From assembly GCF_900172225.1 (NCBI RefSeq), contig NZ_FWFO01000001.1:186001-250000 (forward strand): a stretch of 64,000 nucleotides of DNA. The letters are read 5' to 3'. The notes below the pieces were generated by a model, which was not told the DNA's origin, made no database searches, and saw nothing but the letters and a program-made list of their open reading frames with translations. The stretch is from Falsiruegeria litorea R37 (GTDB lineage Bacteria > Pseudomonadota > Alphaproteobacteria > Rhodobacterales > Rhodobacteraceae). Each line of letters opens with the position of its first letter. The stretch's first letter is position 1. The position numbers and the translations under genes are program-made. Positions 34,521 to 45,038 of this stretch are shown here, one piece after another.

Positions 34521-34607
34521 TCGGGAACTCAAGGCAGAAATGAAATTGACCCCGCATGCAGAAGCAAACGGGGTCCAGTTGGTCTGCCAAGGGAAGCAAA
34601 ATTGGCG

Positions 34608-35513
34608 TTACCAGTCCATCGGGCCTTTTTCGGAAAAGGAATGGACAAGAAAGTCGATGAAAGCGCGGACTTTGGGTTGTGTGAAACGTCCGGGCGGGTA
34701 GACCGCATAGATGCCCTGAGTTTCATCCGGCAGCGACGGCATGGCGTCCTCGACCAATCCCTGTTCCAGTGCATCAGCATAGAGGTAGCTGGGCAAGTAG
34801 GCGATCCCCAGACCCGAGATGGCGGCGTTGAGCAGGGATTGTCCGTCATTGACGCTCAGCCAGCCAGCGGTGCGCACCTGACGCTTTTCACCCGAAGGGG
34901 CCGTCAGTTTCCAGACGTTGCCGCTGGACTGGTTGGAATAATGCAACAGCTTGTGTTCGTTCAGGTCGTCGATCTTTTGCGGGCGGCCGTATTTCTCGAA
35001 ATACTCCGGGCTTGCGATCATGCGTTTGGTGGTTTCCGTCAACTTGCGGGCGCGCAGAGTGCTGTCTTCGAGCTCACCAATGCGCACGGCCATGTCGAAG
35101 CCTTCGGAAATCAGCTCAACATAACGGTTGTTGAGGACCATGTTGACCGTGATGTCCGGGAAATCAGATAGGAAATCCGACAGAACCGGCGACAGGTGAT
35201 TGACGCCAAAATCGGTGGCCACGCTGATCCGCAGCAAGCCCGAGGGCGCAGATTGCATCGAGGTGACAAGCGCGTCCGCCTCGCCTGCATCGTTCAGAAC
35301 ACGGCGGGCACGGTCGTAATAGGCCAGGCCGATCTCGGTCGGGCTGACACGCCGCGTGGTGCGGTTCAAAAGGCGCGCACCCAAGCGGGCCTCCAGGCTT
35401 GAGACGTGCTTGGAGACAGCCGATTTTGAGATGCCCATTTTCTTGGCGGCATCTGTAAAACCCCCTTGGTCCACCACATTGGCAAAGGCTTCCATTTCGG
35501 TCAGTCGATCCAT
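34608..35513 (-). CDS. LysR family transcriptional regulator
   Basis: 301 residues. The helix-turn-helix lies at about 1-60 (MEAFANVVDQGGFTDAAKKM, then ISKSAVSKHVSSLEARLGARLLNRTTRR), followed by the effector domain (SGLLRISVATDFG and onward). It is of the CrgA/AaeR-like subfamily. No divergent target gene is adjacent: upstream is a 314-base region with a repeat module. Its regulon is therefore not evident. Confidence 0.9.
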   Translation of the reverse strand: MDRLTEMEAFANVVDQGGFTDAAKKMGISKSAVSKHVSSLEARLGARLLNRTTRRVSPTEIGLAYYDRARRVLNDAGEADALVTSMQSAPSGLLRISVATDFGVNHLSPVLSDFLSDFPDITVNMVLNNRYVELISEGFDMAVRIGELEDSTLRARKLTETTKRMIASPEYFEKYGRPQKIDDLNEHKLLHYSNQSSGNVWKLTAPSGEKRQVRTAGWLSVNDGQSLLNAAISGLGIAYLPSYLYADALEQGLVEDAMPSLPDETQGIYAVYPPGRFTQPKVRAFIDFLVHSFSEKGPMDW

Positions 35514-35827
35514 GCTCGGTTCCTCAGCTTATTCAGCGTTTCGAGGGTCGGTTATGCTGGTCAATCTGGGCGAGAACGGGGCAGAGGTGAGATAATATCA
35601 GGGTTTTGTCGCGGATCGTTTGCGTCATGGAAACGACGAAACAATCGTTTCCGGCCCTCTTTCATCGCCACCTGCGCGACCTTCGGTCTTGCGTCCTGCG
35701 GACGGCGGGGGCCCGGCAGCGCGCGGGCATTGCCCGCGCGCTGCCGGGCCCAACGGGAGGAGAGGTTCCGCTCAGGAACCTAGACGACGGGCGGGAGGGC
35801 TTGTTTTTTCGTACAGGTCACTTTCGA
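35514..35827. other. 314-base intergenic region with one repeat module
   Basis: The region lies between two leftward genes. It contains the promoter side of the LysR gene (35514 to about 35690, no clear sites), then the repeat module at 35711-35800 and a T6 run. No gene is visible. Confidence 0.7.
35711..35800 (-). repeat. 3'-UTR repeat module, sense to the ArsR-type gene
   Basis: Read on the plus strand: hairpin 1 is a perfect 19-bp stem, 35711-35729 with 35731-35749, the strongest in the family. The core GGCCCAACGGGAGG follows. Hairpin 2 is AGGTTCC-GCTCA-GGAACCT (35763-35781), and GACGGGCGGGAGGGC closes the module. On the minus strand the module starts 28 bases after the ArsR-type gene stop. 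Hairpin 2 differs in sequence from other copies yet is fully paired. Confidence 0.85.
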
Positions 35828-36508
35828 TCAAACAGGAAACCATTGTTCGAACATTTTGCGGCCCGCCGCAGTAAACTGTACATGCCGCGATCCGGACGTG
35901 CGTTGGATCCAATCCCGCTCTTCCATATGCGCAAACATCGCGCGCCCCAATCGCCCGGCAAGGTGGGTTTCCCGCGCGCTCCAATCCAGGCAGCCAAGAC
36001 ATAAGGGTGCTTTGCTGCGGGTAGGAGCAGACAGATCAATCCCGAATTCGGTAACAAACGCGCGCCCTTGATCGGTCAGTTTCACCAGATCGTCCGCTTC
36101 TGTCAGAAACCGGCGCTGGATCATCGCGCGATACATCTGCACGCCCCGCGTTCCGGCCAGGTGATTGTAGCAGACCCGCGCTTCTCGCAACTTGGCATCC
36201 TTGGGCCCGGTCCGCGTTCGCAGGTGCCCGTGGCCTGCAGCCAAGCCCATCAGGCTTTCCAAAGTTGCCGCCACGTCCGGCCCCGAGAGCGAATAGTACC
36301 GATGGCGTCCTTGCCCGCGCAGGCGCAACAGCCCGCCATCCAAAAGCCGTTTGAGATGGGTGCTGGCGGTCTGCGCCGTAACACCGGCCTCGGACGCAAG
36401 CTCGGTCGCGGTGAGCGCCTTGCCAGCCATCAGGGCGGTCAGAATGTTGGCGCGCGCCGGATCGCCGATCAAGGCGGCCACGCGTGCGATGTCAGGTCCG
36501 TTTTTCAT
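35828..36508 (-). CDS. ArsR-type winged helix transcriptional regulator
   Basis: 226 residues: an N-terminal ArsR-like winged helix (ARVAALIGDPARANILTALM, then TATELASEAGVTAQTASTHLKRLLDGGLL) and a longer C-terminal region with several Cys and His residues (CLGCLDWSARETHLAGRLG). This longer form is common for regulators next to NIPSNAP or other oxidoreductase-like genes. It is divergent from the NIPSNAP gene, and a perfect dyad lies just upstream of its start, so it probably represses both. Confidence 0.9.
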   Translation of the reverse strand: MKNGPDIARVAALIGDPARANILTALMAGKALTATELASEAGVTAQTASTHLKRLLDGGLLRLRGQGRHRYYSLSGPDVAATLESLMGLAAGHGHLRTRTGPKDAKLREARVCYNHLAGTRGVQMYRAMIQRRFLTEADDLVKLTDQGRAFVTEFGIDLSAPTRSKAPLCLGCLDWSARETHLAGRLGRAMFAHMEERDWIQRTSGSRHVQFTAAGRKMFEQWFPV

Positions 36509-36509
36509 A

Positions 36510-36527
36510 CTTCGATCATAGTCGAAG
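36510..36527. promoter_or_regulatory. candidate ArsR-type operator
   Basis: CTTCGA (36510-36515) and TCGAAG (36522-36527) form a perfect dyad around a 6-base centre. It starts one base upstream of the regulator start codon and 53 bases upstream of the divergent NIPSNAP gene. Confidence 0.6.
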
Positions 36528-36579
36528 CATCAGCGGGGCGAAAGTGTTTAGACCATCGCTACTGACACAGGAGATCCAC

Positions 36580-36912
36580 ATGCTGACATGTTTCATTCGT
36601 TACCACATCGACCCGACCAAGACCGAGCAGTTCGCTGAATATGCGCGAAACTGGGGGCAAGCCATTCCAAGATGCGGCGCTGACCTGATGGGTTATTTTG
36701 CTCCGCACGAGGGGTCGTCCACTTTGGCATATGGGGTCTACAACATTCCCAACTTGGCTGAGTATGAGGCCTATCGCCTGCGATTGGCTGCAGATCCTTT
36801 AGGGCGGAAGAATTACGATTTTGCGCAACGGGAGAAGTTCCTACTGCGTGAGGATCGCACCTGGTTGAAATGTGTTTCCACCCCGCACAGCGCAAAACAC
36901 CCTTCGGAATGA
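36580..36912 (+). CDS. NIPSNAP family protein
   Basis: 110 residues with the dimeric alpha-beta barrel-like NIPSNAP pattern: MLTCFIRYHIDPTKTEQFAEYARNW and FAPHEGSSTLAYGVYNIPNLAEYEAYR. The ATG at 36580 follows CAGGAGA. The family's biochemical role is unclear. It is divergent from the ArsR-type regulator and probably under its control. Confidence 0.88.
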   Translation: MLTCFIRYHIDPTKTEQFAEYARNWGQAIPRCGADLMGYFAPHEGSSTLAYGVYNIPNLAEYEAYRLRLAADPLGRKNYDFAQREKFLLREDRTWLKCVSTPHSAKHPSE

Positions 36913-37010
36913 AACGGCGTGTTGGCGATTGACGCGGCCAAATTCGAAAACTGGGCGCGTTGTGCTATCGTCCATAGATGTCGAAAGACATTTTTTGAGG
37001 AGAGAGATAG

Positions 37011-37451
37011 ATGAAACACCTTGCTGCCATTCTAGCACTGACCTTGCTCGCGGTCCCCGCCTGGGCTGGCGGGGAAACGCCGTCCAGTCCCGATGCGCGT
37101 GTCTACTTTGCGAACCTATCCGATGGGGACGCCGTTTCGTCTCCGGTTACAGTGGTCTTTGGCCTCAGCGGTATGGGCGTGGCGCCTTCGGGTACGGAAA
37201 AGGAAAACACAGGCCATCACCACCTGCTCATCGACCGCCCGCCATTGGGTGAGGGCGAGGATGGTGCGGATGAGTTGTCAAACGGCTTACCAGCAGACGA
37301 CAACCATCTGCACTTTGGCGGAGGCCAGACCGAAGTGACCTTAGATCTGTCGCCCGGACAACATACGCTGCAATTGGTGCTGGGTGACTATGGACATGTG
37401 CCCCATTCCACACCGGTTGTGTCCGATGTGATCACCATCACGGTGGAATAA
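37011..37451 (+). CDS. DUF4399 domain exported protein
   Basis: 146 residues. The start follows a GAGGAGAGAG site and encodes a signal peptide (cleavage after VPAWA, about residue 19). The mature part matches DUF4399: VYFANLSDGDAVSSPVTVVFGLSGMGVAPSG, then the His cluster TGHHHLLIDR and DNHLHFGGGQTEVTLDLSPGQHTLQL. The conserved histidines could bind a metal, but no function is established. It should be periplasmic. Confidence 0.9.
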   Translation: MKHLAAILALTLLAVPAWAGGETPSSPDARVYFANLSDGDAVSSPVTVVFGLSGMGVAPSGTEKENTGHHHLLIDRPPLGEGEDGADELSNGLPADDNHLHFGGGQTEVTLDLSPGQHTLQLVLGDYGHVPHSTPVVSDVITITVE

Positions 37452-37468
37452 CGCGGTTGCCACACTGC

Positions 37469-38989
37469 CTAGTGCCAAAGGTCCGGTAGGGTGGCTTTTT
37501 TACGGTCCATGAAGTCCCTCAGACTTTCGTCTATGGCCGCATCCAGCGAAGGGGCTTCGTACCGCTGCAGGTCTTCTTTCCACTTTCGATTGGCGCGCCG
37601 AATCGAATCTGGGCCGCCCTGTTCCGACCAGGTCTCAAACGGTTGCGTGTCGGACAGCTCGGCGTCGTAGAACGCGGTTTCATAGTTGCGCATGGTGTGG
37701 CCGCAGCCGAAGAAGTGACCGCCGGGGCCAACCTCGGCAAAGGCGTCCATTGCAAAGGCTTCGTCGTCCAGGGGCAGGCCACCTAAGAAGCGGTGCATGG
37801 CGCCGAGATAATCCGCGTCCATGACCAGTTTTTCGTAAGACATGGTCAGCGCGCCTTCCAACCAGCCCGCCGATTGCAGCACAAAGTTGGCGCCGCTCAG
37901 GACGGCGGCATGCAAGGCGGTGACGCTTTCCATCATGGCTTGTCCGTCCGGTACCTTGGAACTGGTGAAGGCGCCTGAGCAGCGGATCGGCAGCCCGACC
38001 CGGCGTGCCAGTTGCCCGGCGACGTAAGAGGCGAGTGCGGATTCAGGTGTGCCGAATGAGGGCGAGCCGGATTTCAGGTCCACGGTCGTCACGAAGTTGC
38101 CAAAGACCACCGGTGAACCGGGCCTGACCAATTGGGCCAATGCGCATCCCACCAGCACTTCGGAATAGGCTTGCGTTACAGCAGCGATCATCGACACCGG
38201 CGCCGTCGCGCCGCCCAGGACAAAGGGGACAATGACCGGGCATTGATTGGCGGCGGCATAGGTTCGGATGGCGCCGGACATGGCATAGTCAAAAACCAGC
38301 GGTGAGTTCATGTTGATGTTGGCCATGATCACGCAGTTTTGGTCGACAAACTCCGCCCGAAAGGCAAGACGCGCCATTTCGATACTGTCTTCGGCCCGTT
38401 CCGGGGCGGTGACCGAACCCATGAAGGGCTTGTCGCTCCACTTCAGATGGGCATAGACCATGTCCAGATGGCGCTTGTTCACCGGCAGGTCGGTGGGCTC
38501 GCAGGTGGTGCCGCCGGAATGGTGCAGCCAAGGCGACATGTAGACCAACTTAGTCAGGTTCTCGAAATCGCGGATCGTGCCATAGCGCCGCCCGCCATCC
38601 AGATCGCTTACAAAGGGCATGCCATAGCCTGGGCCAAAGACTACATTCTTGCCACCCAGATCAATCGTCCGCGCGGGATTGCGCGCGTGCTGGCGAAAGG
38701 TCTTGGGTGCGGTTTCCAGTGCCTTCTGCAGCAGCCCGGGCGGGAAACGGACCCGGTCGCCTTGGACCTCGGCGCCTGCGTCGTGAAACAGGCGGAGCGC
38801 CTCTGGGTCTTCGACGAAGCGGACGCCGATTTGTTGCAACAATTGCTCTGACCGGGCCTCGATCTGTTCCAGGCCTTCGGTGCTGATCAAGTCATAGGTT
38901 GGGATTTCTCGACGCGCGCCAGTGATGATCTGCGGGGCGATTTTGCCTGTGGGTCTTTGGGTGCGGCGGCGACGGGCTGGGCGTGTCAT
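37469..38989 (-). CDS. trimethylamine methyltransferase (MttB) superfamily protein, non-pyrrolysine
   Basis: 506 residues of the MttB superfamily. A basic N-terminal tail precedes the TIM-barrel body (IGVRFVEDPEALRLFHDAGAEV, VFGPGYGMPFVSDLDGGRRYGT, FFGCGHTMRNYETAF). The frame is uninterrupted, so it lacks the in-frame amber codon for pyrrolysine that archaeal-type MttB needs. Non-Pyl members demethylate quaternary amines such as glycine betaine with a corrinoid partner. No corrinoid protein gene is adjacent, so the substrate is unknown. fadH lies upstream on the same strand, 116 bases away. Confidence 0.87.
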   Translation of the reverse strand: MTRPARRRRTQRPTGKIAPQIITGARREIPTYDLISTEGLEQIEARSEQLLQQIGVRFVEDPEALRLFHDAGAEVQGDRVRFPPGLLQKALETAPKTFRQHARNPARTIDLGGKNVVFGPGYGMPFVSDLDGGRRYGTIRDFENLTKLVYMSPWLHHSGGTTCEPTDLPVNKRHLDMVYAHLKWSDKPFMGSVTAPERAEDSIEMARLAFRAEFVDQNCVIMANINMNSPLVFDYAMSGAIRTYAAANQCPVIVPFVLGGATAPVSMIAAVTQAYSEVLVGCALAQLVRPGSPVVFGNFVTTVDLKSGSPSFGTPESALASYVAGQLARRVGLPIRCSGAFTSSKVPDGQAMMESVTALHAAVLSGANFVLQSAGWLEGALTMSYEKLVMDADYLGAMHRFLGGLPLDDEAFAMDAFAEVGPGGHFFGCGHTMRNYETAFYDAELSDTQPFETWSEQGGPDSIRRANRKWKEDLQRYEAPSLDAAIDESLRDFMDRKKATLPDLWH

Positions 38990-39105
38990 GATCCCTCTCT
39001 CGGCTGTTGGTCAGAAAACCGTGAGAGGGATATGGGGTGCCGTTCTGTCCCGGAAACGACAAAGCGTCGGTCCCGGGGCAGGTGTCACATGGATGTGTTG
39101 GCGCG

Positions 39106-41202
<2,097 letters not shown>

Positions 41203-41223
41203 TCACCTGACCGTGACGTAAAC

Positions 41224-41304
41224 CGGGGGTGCTCCCGCCCTCGCTGCATGCCCTGACGGGCCCTTGCTCCGTTGGGCCGGGCGCCTCGCCTGGCGGCTCG
41301 GCGC
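41224..41304 (+). repeat. single repeat module in a divergent promoter region
   Basis: The end palindrome CGGGGGTGCTCCCG (41224-41237) is followed by a GCCC-TGAC-GGGC hairpin (41250-41261) and the core GTTGGGCCGGGCGCC. The closing hairpin pairs GCGCC (41281-41285) with GGCGC (41300-41304) around inner CGCC/GGCG. This is the only module not located 3' of a gene: it sits between the divergent starts of fadH and rppH. Confidence 0.8.
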
Positions 41305-41377
41305 GGCACCGCAGAATGCAGGTGTATTGCCTCTGGGCGTGGGGGTGGTCCTTTGCTAGGGAGGGGATATCCGAAAT

Positions 41378-41875
41378 ATGAGGCCGCCCATGACCCCCGA
41401 AGAGATCGCCAAACTTCCCTATCGTCCCTGCGTCGGGCTGATGTTGATGAACACTGAGGGTAAGATCTTTGTCGGGCAGCGCAATGATCGCCACAAAGAT
41501 GCCTGGCAGATGCCCCAAGGCGGCGTCGATAAGGGGGAGGATCCACGAGACGCAGCCCTGCGAGAATTGTGGGAAGAGACCGGAGTGACAGCCGATCTGG
41601 TCGATGTTGTCGCCGAAACCGACGGCTGGCTGCCTTATGATCTGCCGCATGACATCGTGCCAAAGATCTGGAAGGGCAAGTACCGGGGGCAGGAGCAGAA
41701 GTGGTTCCTGTTGCGGTTCACCGGCACCGACGATCAGGTCAACATCCAGACCGAACACCCCGAGTTCACGGAATGGAAATGGCAAGCTCCCGACCGTCTG
41801 ATCGACGAGATCGTACCCTTCAAACGCGAGGTTTATGCCCAGGTGATCACGGCGTTCGCTGATCATCTTGGGTGA
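41378..41875 (+). CDS. rppH: RNA pyrophosphohydrolase (Nudix)
   Basis: 165 residues. The Nudix box is complete, with [20 protein letters not shown] as its main part followed by [23 protein letters not shown] and [10 protein letters not shown] match the RppH/NudH subgroup, which removes pyrophosphate from 5'-triphosphorylated RNA to start decay (and can hydrolyse diadenosine polyphosphates). ATG 41378 has GAGGGG about 12 bases upstream; ATG 41390 (MTPEEI) is the alternative and fits family N-termini well. Confidence 0.93.
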   Translation: MRPPMTPEEIAKLPYRPCVGLMLMNTEGKIFVGQRNDRHKDAWQMPQGGVDKGEDPRDAALRELWEETGVTADLVDVVAETDGWLPYDLPHDIVPKIWKGKYRGQEQKWFLLRFTGTDDQVNIQTEHPEFTEWKWQAPDRLIDEIVPFKREVYAQVITAFADHLG

Positions 41876-41881
41876 GCGCCG

Positions 41882-42667
41882 CTAGCTTTCTGTCAGGTTT
41901 TCGATCGCCTCCACCAGCTTTGACAAATCCGCAGCGTAAAAACCGGCGGCGTTGAGGCAGTTGGTTTCCAGCATTCTCAGCCCATCTTCGGTGCGGCAGA
42001 TGTCCATGACATAGGCCCTTGAGTAACCGGGATTGAGCGCCACCAAGCGCTGCGCAAAGGCCAGGGCGTCGTCGTCGATTTCGGGTCGGTAAACGACCCG
42101 CGTTCCCTCTTTGTAAAGCGAGTAGGTCACAATCTGCTCGTCGACCACCCAAAGGCGCCATTCCTTCTGGATGCGGACCGGGGTGCTGAGCATCAAAAGC
42201 GTGTCGTGCCGCAATGACCCGCGTGGGATATCCTCGGGGGGTAGCTTCAGCACTTGCTGGGCCAAGAGAAGGATTTCGGCGCTGGTTTTGACGGTGCCGG
42301 GCACCTCTTTGCTGTCGTCCACGGGTCGCAGGAACCAGGTGCGCCCGTCATTGGAAAGCTGGGTGGGCACGTCACACAAGCGAAGGAACCAGGCGTCCGC
42401 GCCGTTCAGAAGAAACGGATGCCACGGGACCTCATGTACAAAGGGGTGCAGTTTGAAGACGCCTGGGGTCAGGTCATTGTCTGCCGCATATCGCCACAGC
42501 GTATAGGAGCCAAACAGAACCACGGCGCTTGGGTTTGCGATGATTGGTTTGGGCATCAACGTGCCAACAAACGGCACCACCTTGTGCCAGGTCAGGGGAA
42601 TGCCTTGCCGCTCCAGCGCCGCGGCCAATTTATGAGTATCTTCGAATTCTTGCAGCACCCATTGCAT
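41882..42667 (-). CDS. ATP-grasp domain protein
   Basis: 261 residues. The ATG at 42667 follows GAGGGCG. It resembles small ATP-grasp proteins (DUF4343-like). WFLRPVDDSKEVPGTV is the lysine-bearing nucleotide segment, EWRLWVVDEQIVTYSLYKEG the central sheet, and AYVMDICRTEDGLRMLETNCLNAAGFY carries the metal-binding Asp, Glu and Asn near the C-terminus. Such enzymes ligate a carboxylate to an amine or thiol using ATP. It is divergent from a radical SAM gene. Substrate unknown. Confidence 0.8.
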   Translation of the reverse strand: MQWVLQEFEDTHKLAAALERQGIPLTWHKVVPFVGTLMPKPIIANPSAVVLFGSYTLWRYAADNDLTPGVFKLHPFVHEVPWHPFLLNGADAWFLRLCDVPTQLSNDGRTWFLRPVDDSKEVPGTVKTSAEILLLAQQVLKLPPEDIPRGSLRHDTLLMLSTPVRIQKEWRLWVVDEQIVTYSLYKEGTRVVYRPEIDDDALAFAQRLVALNPGYSRAYVMDICRTEDGLRMLETNCLNAAGFYAADLSKLVEAIENLTES

Positions 42668-42798
42668 CGGAACGCCCTCTTGTCTTGAGCCAATACTGAC
42701 CAGGTCTCTCTCAGATCGGCAAGCGGCTAGATCACCTGCCGACAACTTGCTGTGAAGGGGCGTAGGCTGCGCAGGGATGGCTCCTTAGGTTCGTGGAT

Positions 42799-44184
42799 AT
42801 GAAAGACATTGCTCAACCCCCATCCTTGCCCCAACCCGCCGGACGTATCTTTGCCGGCGCTGACCGTCGCGCGCCGCTGCGAGAGGGCCTGATCGCATGC
42901 GGCGAATATGGCCCAACCCAGACCGCAGGACGGTTCTACCCCGTGGCCTGTGTGGCCTTGGAAGTCACTCAACGCTGCAATCTGGATTGCACCTTGTGTT
43001 ACCTGTCGGATCAGGCCGAGGTGACATTCGACCCGCCTCTGCGCGTGTTGTTTGCCCGCCTTGCCACGATCCACAGCCACTACGGCCCCGGTGTTTCGGT
43101 GCAACTGACGGGGGGCGACCCAACCCTGCGTCGCATGGAAGACCTCGAGGCGCTGTGTCGCGAAATCCGACGTCTGGGGATGCGGTCGTGTCTGATGACC
43201 AATGGCATTCGCGCGACGCGGGATGTGTTGCGACGGTTGGCACAAGCCGGGTTGAACGATGTGGCGTTTCACGTGGACATGACGCAAGAGCGCAGCGGGT
43301 ATCCGGACGAAGCAGCGTTGAATGCCATCCGCCTTGATTACATCGCCCGGGCACAGGGGCTGGGTTTGCGGATTCTGTTCAACACCACGGTGTTTGGTGG
43401 GAATTTTACCGAATTGCCTATGCTCGCACGGTTCTTTCGCGATCAGGATCATGTGGCTTTTGTTTCGTTTCAGATGCAGGCCGACACCGGGCGCGGTGTC
43501 CTGCGTGCGCGCCCCGATGCGATCACCCAATCGAGCGTCATGCAGGCCATCGAGGCCGGATATGGCTGCGACATGGACTTTGATGCCGCACAAGTCGGGC
43601 ATTCTCAGTGTAACCGATATGCCAGTGTGTTGCGGCGCCCGGGCTTTGCGATGTCCCTGCTGAGAGATCGCCCTCTGGTGCGATATATCATGGCCGTGCT
43701 GGAAGCACAGAACCGGTCATCTGACGGTCATCTGGACATCGCAGACAGTTTGCAACGTCTTGCATTGCGTCATCCGGTACTGGCCGTTCGTGCAGCGCTT
43801 GGTCTGACGCGCGCCTATTTGCGGGCTGCGTTTGCAAATGAGTGGCGGCGGCCAAGCCGTCAGACGGTGTTTGTCCATAATTTCATGGCTGCTGATGAGT
43901 TGGATGCCGACCGCTGCGCCTCATGCGTGTTCATGGTGGCAACGGCCCATGGCCCTTTGTCGATGTGTGTCCACAATGCACAGCGTGACGCACATCTGGC
44001 GTCAGTGGACCGGGTCGAAACGGACCAGGGGCCTCGATGGTGGAATGGCGCCGTACCCAGCCTGTCGAACACCGATGACTTGCCAAATGTTGTGGCTCAT
44101 CCCGGCGCATTGGCGTTCAAACGTCTCAAGGGGCGATTGCGGGCTCAGGCGCAACAGGCACGACGGTCAGTGGAGCGACCATGA
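42799..44184 (+). CDS. radical SAM protein
   Basis: 461 residues. The radical SAM cluster ligands are CNLDCTLC (Cys60, 64, 67), with the SAM-contacting VQLTGGDPTLRR near 107-117. A second Cys cluster near the C-terminus (DRCASCVFM, then LSMCVHNAQRD, about 375-400) suggests an auxiliary iron-sulfur site, as in SPASM-type enzymes. I cannot assign the substrate; distant resemblance to lipid- or cofactor-modifying radical SAM enzymes is possible. The stop overlaps the DUF547 lipoprotein start by ATGA, so the two are coupled. Confidence 0.87.
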   Translation: MKDIAQPPSLPQPAGRIFAGADRRAPLREGLIACGEYGPTQTAGRFYPVACVALEVTQRCNLDCTLCYLSDQAEVTFDPPLRVLFARLATIHSHYGPGVSVQLTGGDPTLRRMEDLEALCREIRRLGMRSCLMTNGIRATRDVLRRLAQAGLNDVAFHVDMTQERSGYPDEAALNAIRLDYIARAQGLGLRILFNTTVFGGNFTELPMLARFFRDQDHVAFVSFQMQADTGRGVLRARPDAITQSSVMQAIEAGYGCDMDFDAAQVGHSQCNRYASVLRRPGFAMSLLRDRPLVRYIMAVLEAQNRSSDGHLDIADSLQRLALRHPVLAVRAALGLTRAYLRAAFANEWRRPSRQTVFVHNFMAADELDADRCASCVFMVATAHGPLSMCVHNAQRDAHLASVDRVETDQGPRWWNGAVPSLSNTDDLPNVVAHPGALAFKRLKGRLRAQAQQARRSVERP

Positions 44185-45029
44185 GAATGAAGTCCCTGCT
44201 CACCCTGTTTGGGCTGGTGGTGATGGCGGCCTGTACATCTGTCGAACGTGCAGCCTTGCCAAAGCCAGAGGTTCTGGCAGGCAACACGTGGTCCCAAAGC
44301 GCCAAGCCGCCTGGGCAAGTGGTGGACCATCGACCATGGACTGCCTTTCTGGCACGCCATGTGCGGCCGGATGCCGAAGGGGTGAACCGTGTGGCCTACG
44401 CCAAGGTGAGTTCCCGGGATCGCGAGGGGCTGGATCGCTATCTTGCGGCTCTGCAGCGGGTGCAGACCGATCGGCTGACGCGCGACCAACAGCTGGCGTA
44501 CTGGATCAACCTCTACAATGCGTTGACGATCGACGTGGTACTGGACGCCTATCCCGTGGTCTCGATCCGTGACATCACCGACAGCCCTTTGCCGGTTGGT
44601 CCATGGAACCAACCCGTGGCGCGCGTATCAGGGCAAACCTTGACGCTCAATGACATCGAACATCGGATCATACGCCCGATCTTTGATGAACCCCGCATCC
44701 ACTATGCGCTCAACTGCGCGGCAGCAGGATGCCCGAACCTGATGGCGCGCGCCTGGACTGCGCAAAAGCTCGAGGCGGATCTGGCAGCGGCGGAATACGC
44801 CTATGTCCACGATCCGCGCGGGCTTCGATTCGATGAGCAAGGGCGCTTGGTTGTGTCAAAAATCTACGCCTGGTTCCGCGAGGATTTTGCCGACACGCCC
44901 GAGGGGGTGTTGGACTATCTGCGTTCGGTGGCGGGGCCCGAGCTTGAAAAGCAGTTGGCGGCAACCCGCCGCATATCCGGATACGATTACGACTGGTCCC
45001 TCAACGATCAAGCACAGCGGGTGCAATAG
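44181..45029 (+). CDS. DUF547 domain lipoprotein
   Basis: 282 residues. The lipoprotein signal ends in VMAACTS, with the lipidated Cys at about 18. The DUF547 domain includes NRVAYAKVSSRDREGLDRYLAALQ, LAYWINLYNALTIDVVLDAYP, HYALNCAAAGCPNL (conserved Cys residues) and IYAWFREDF. The family is related to transglutaminase/NlpC-like folds but has no established activity. It should sit in the periplasm or outer membrane. Coupled translation with the radical SAM gene implies a shared pathway. Confidence 0.88.
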   Translation: MRMKSLLTLFGLVVMAACTSVERAALPKPEVLAGNTWSQSAKPPGQVVDHRPWTAFLARHVRPDAEGVNRVAYAKVSSRDREGLDRYLAALQRVQTDRLTRDQQLAYWINLYNALTIDVVLDAYPVVSIRDITDSPLPVGPWNQPVARVSGQTLTLNDIEHRIIRPIFDEPRIHYALNCAAAGCPNLMARAWTAQKLEADLAAAEYAYVHDPRGLRFDEQGRLVVSKIYAWFREDFADTPEGVLDYLRSVAGPELEKQLAATRRISGYDYDWSLNDQAQRVQ

Positions 45030-45038
45030 GGCGCGACC

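Noticed and set aside
37469-38989. Pyrrolysine-containing MttB
   Set aside because: The frame has no internal stop codon, so a pyrrolysine residue is not encoded.
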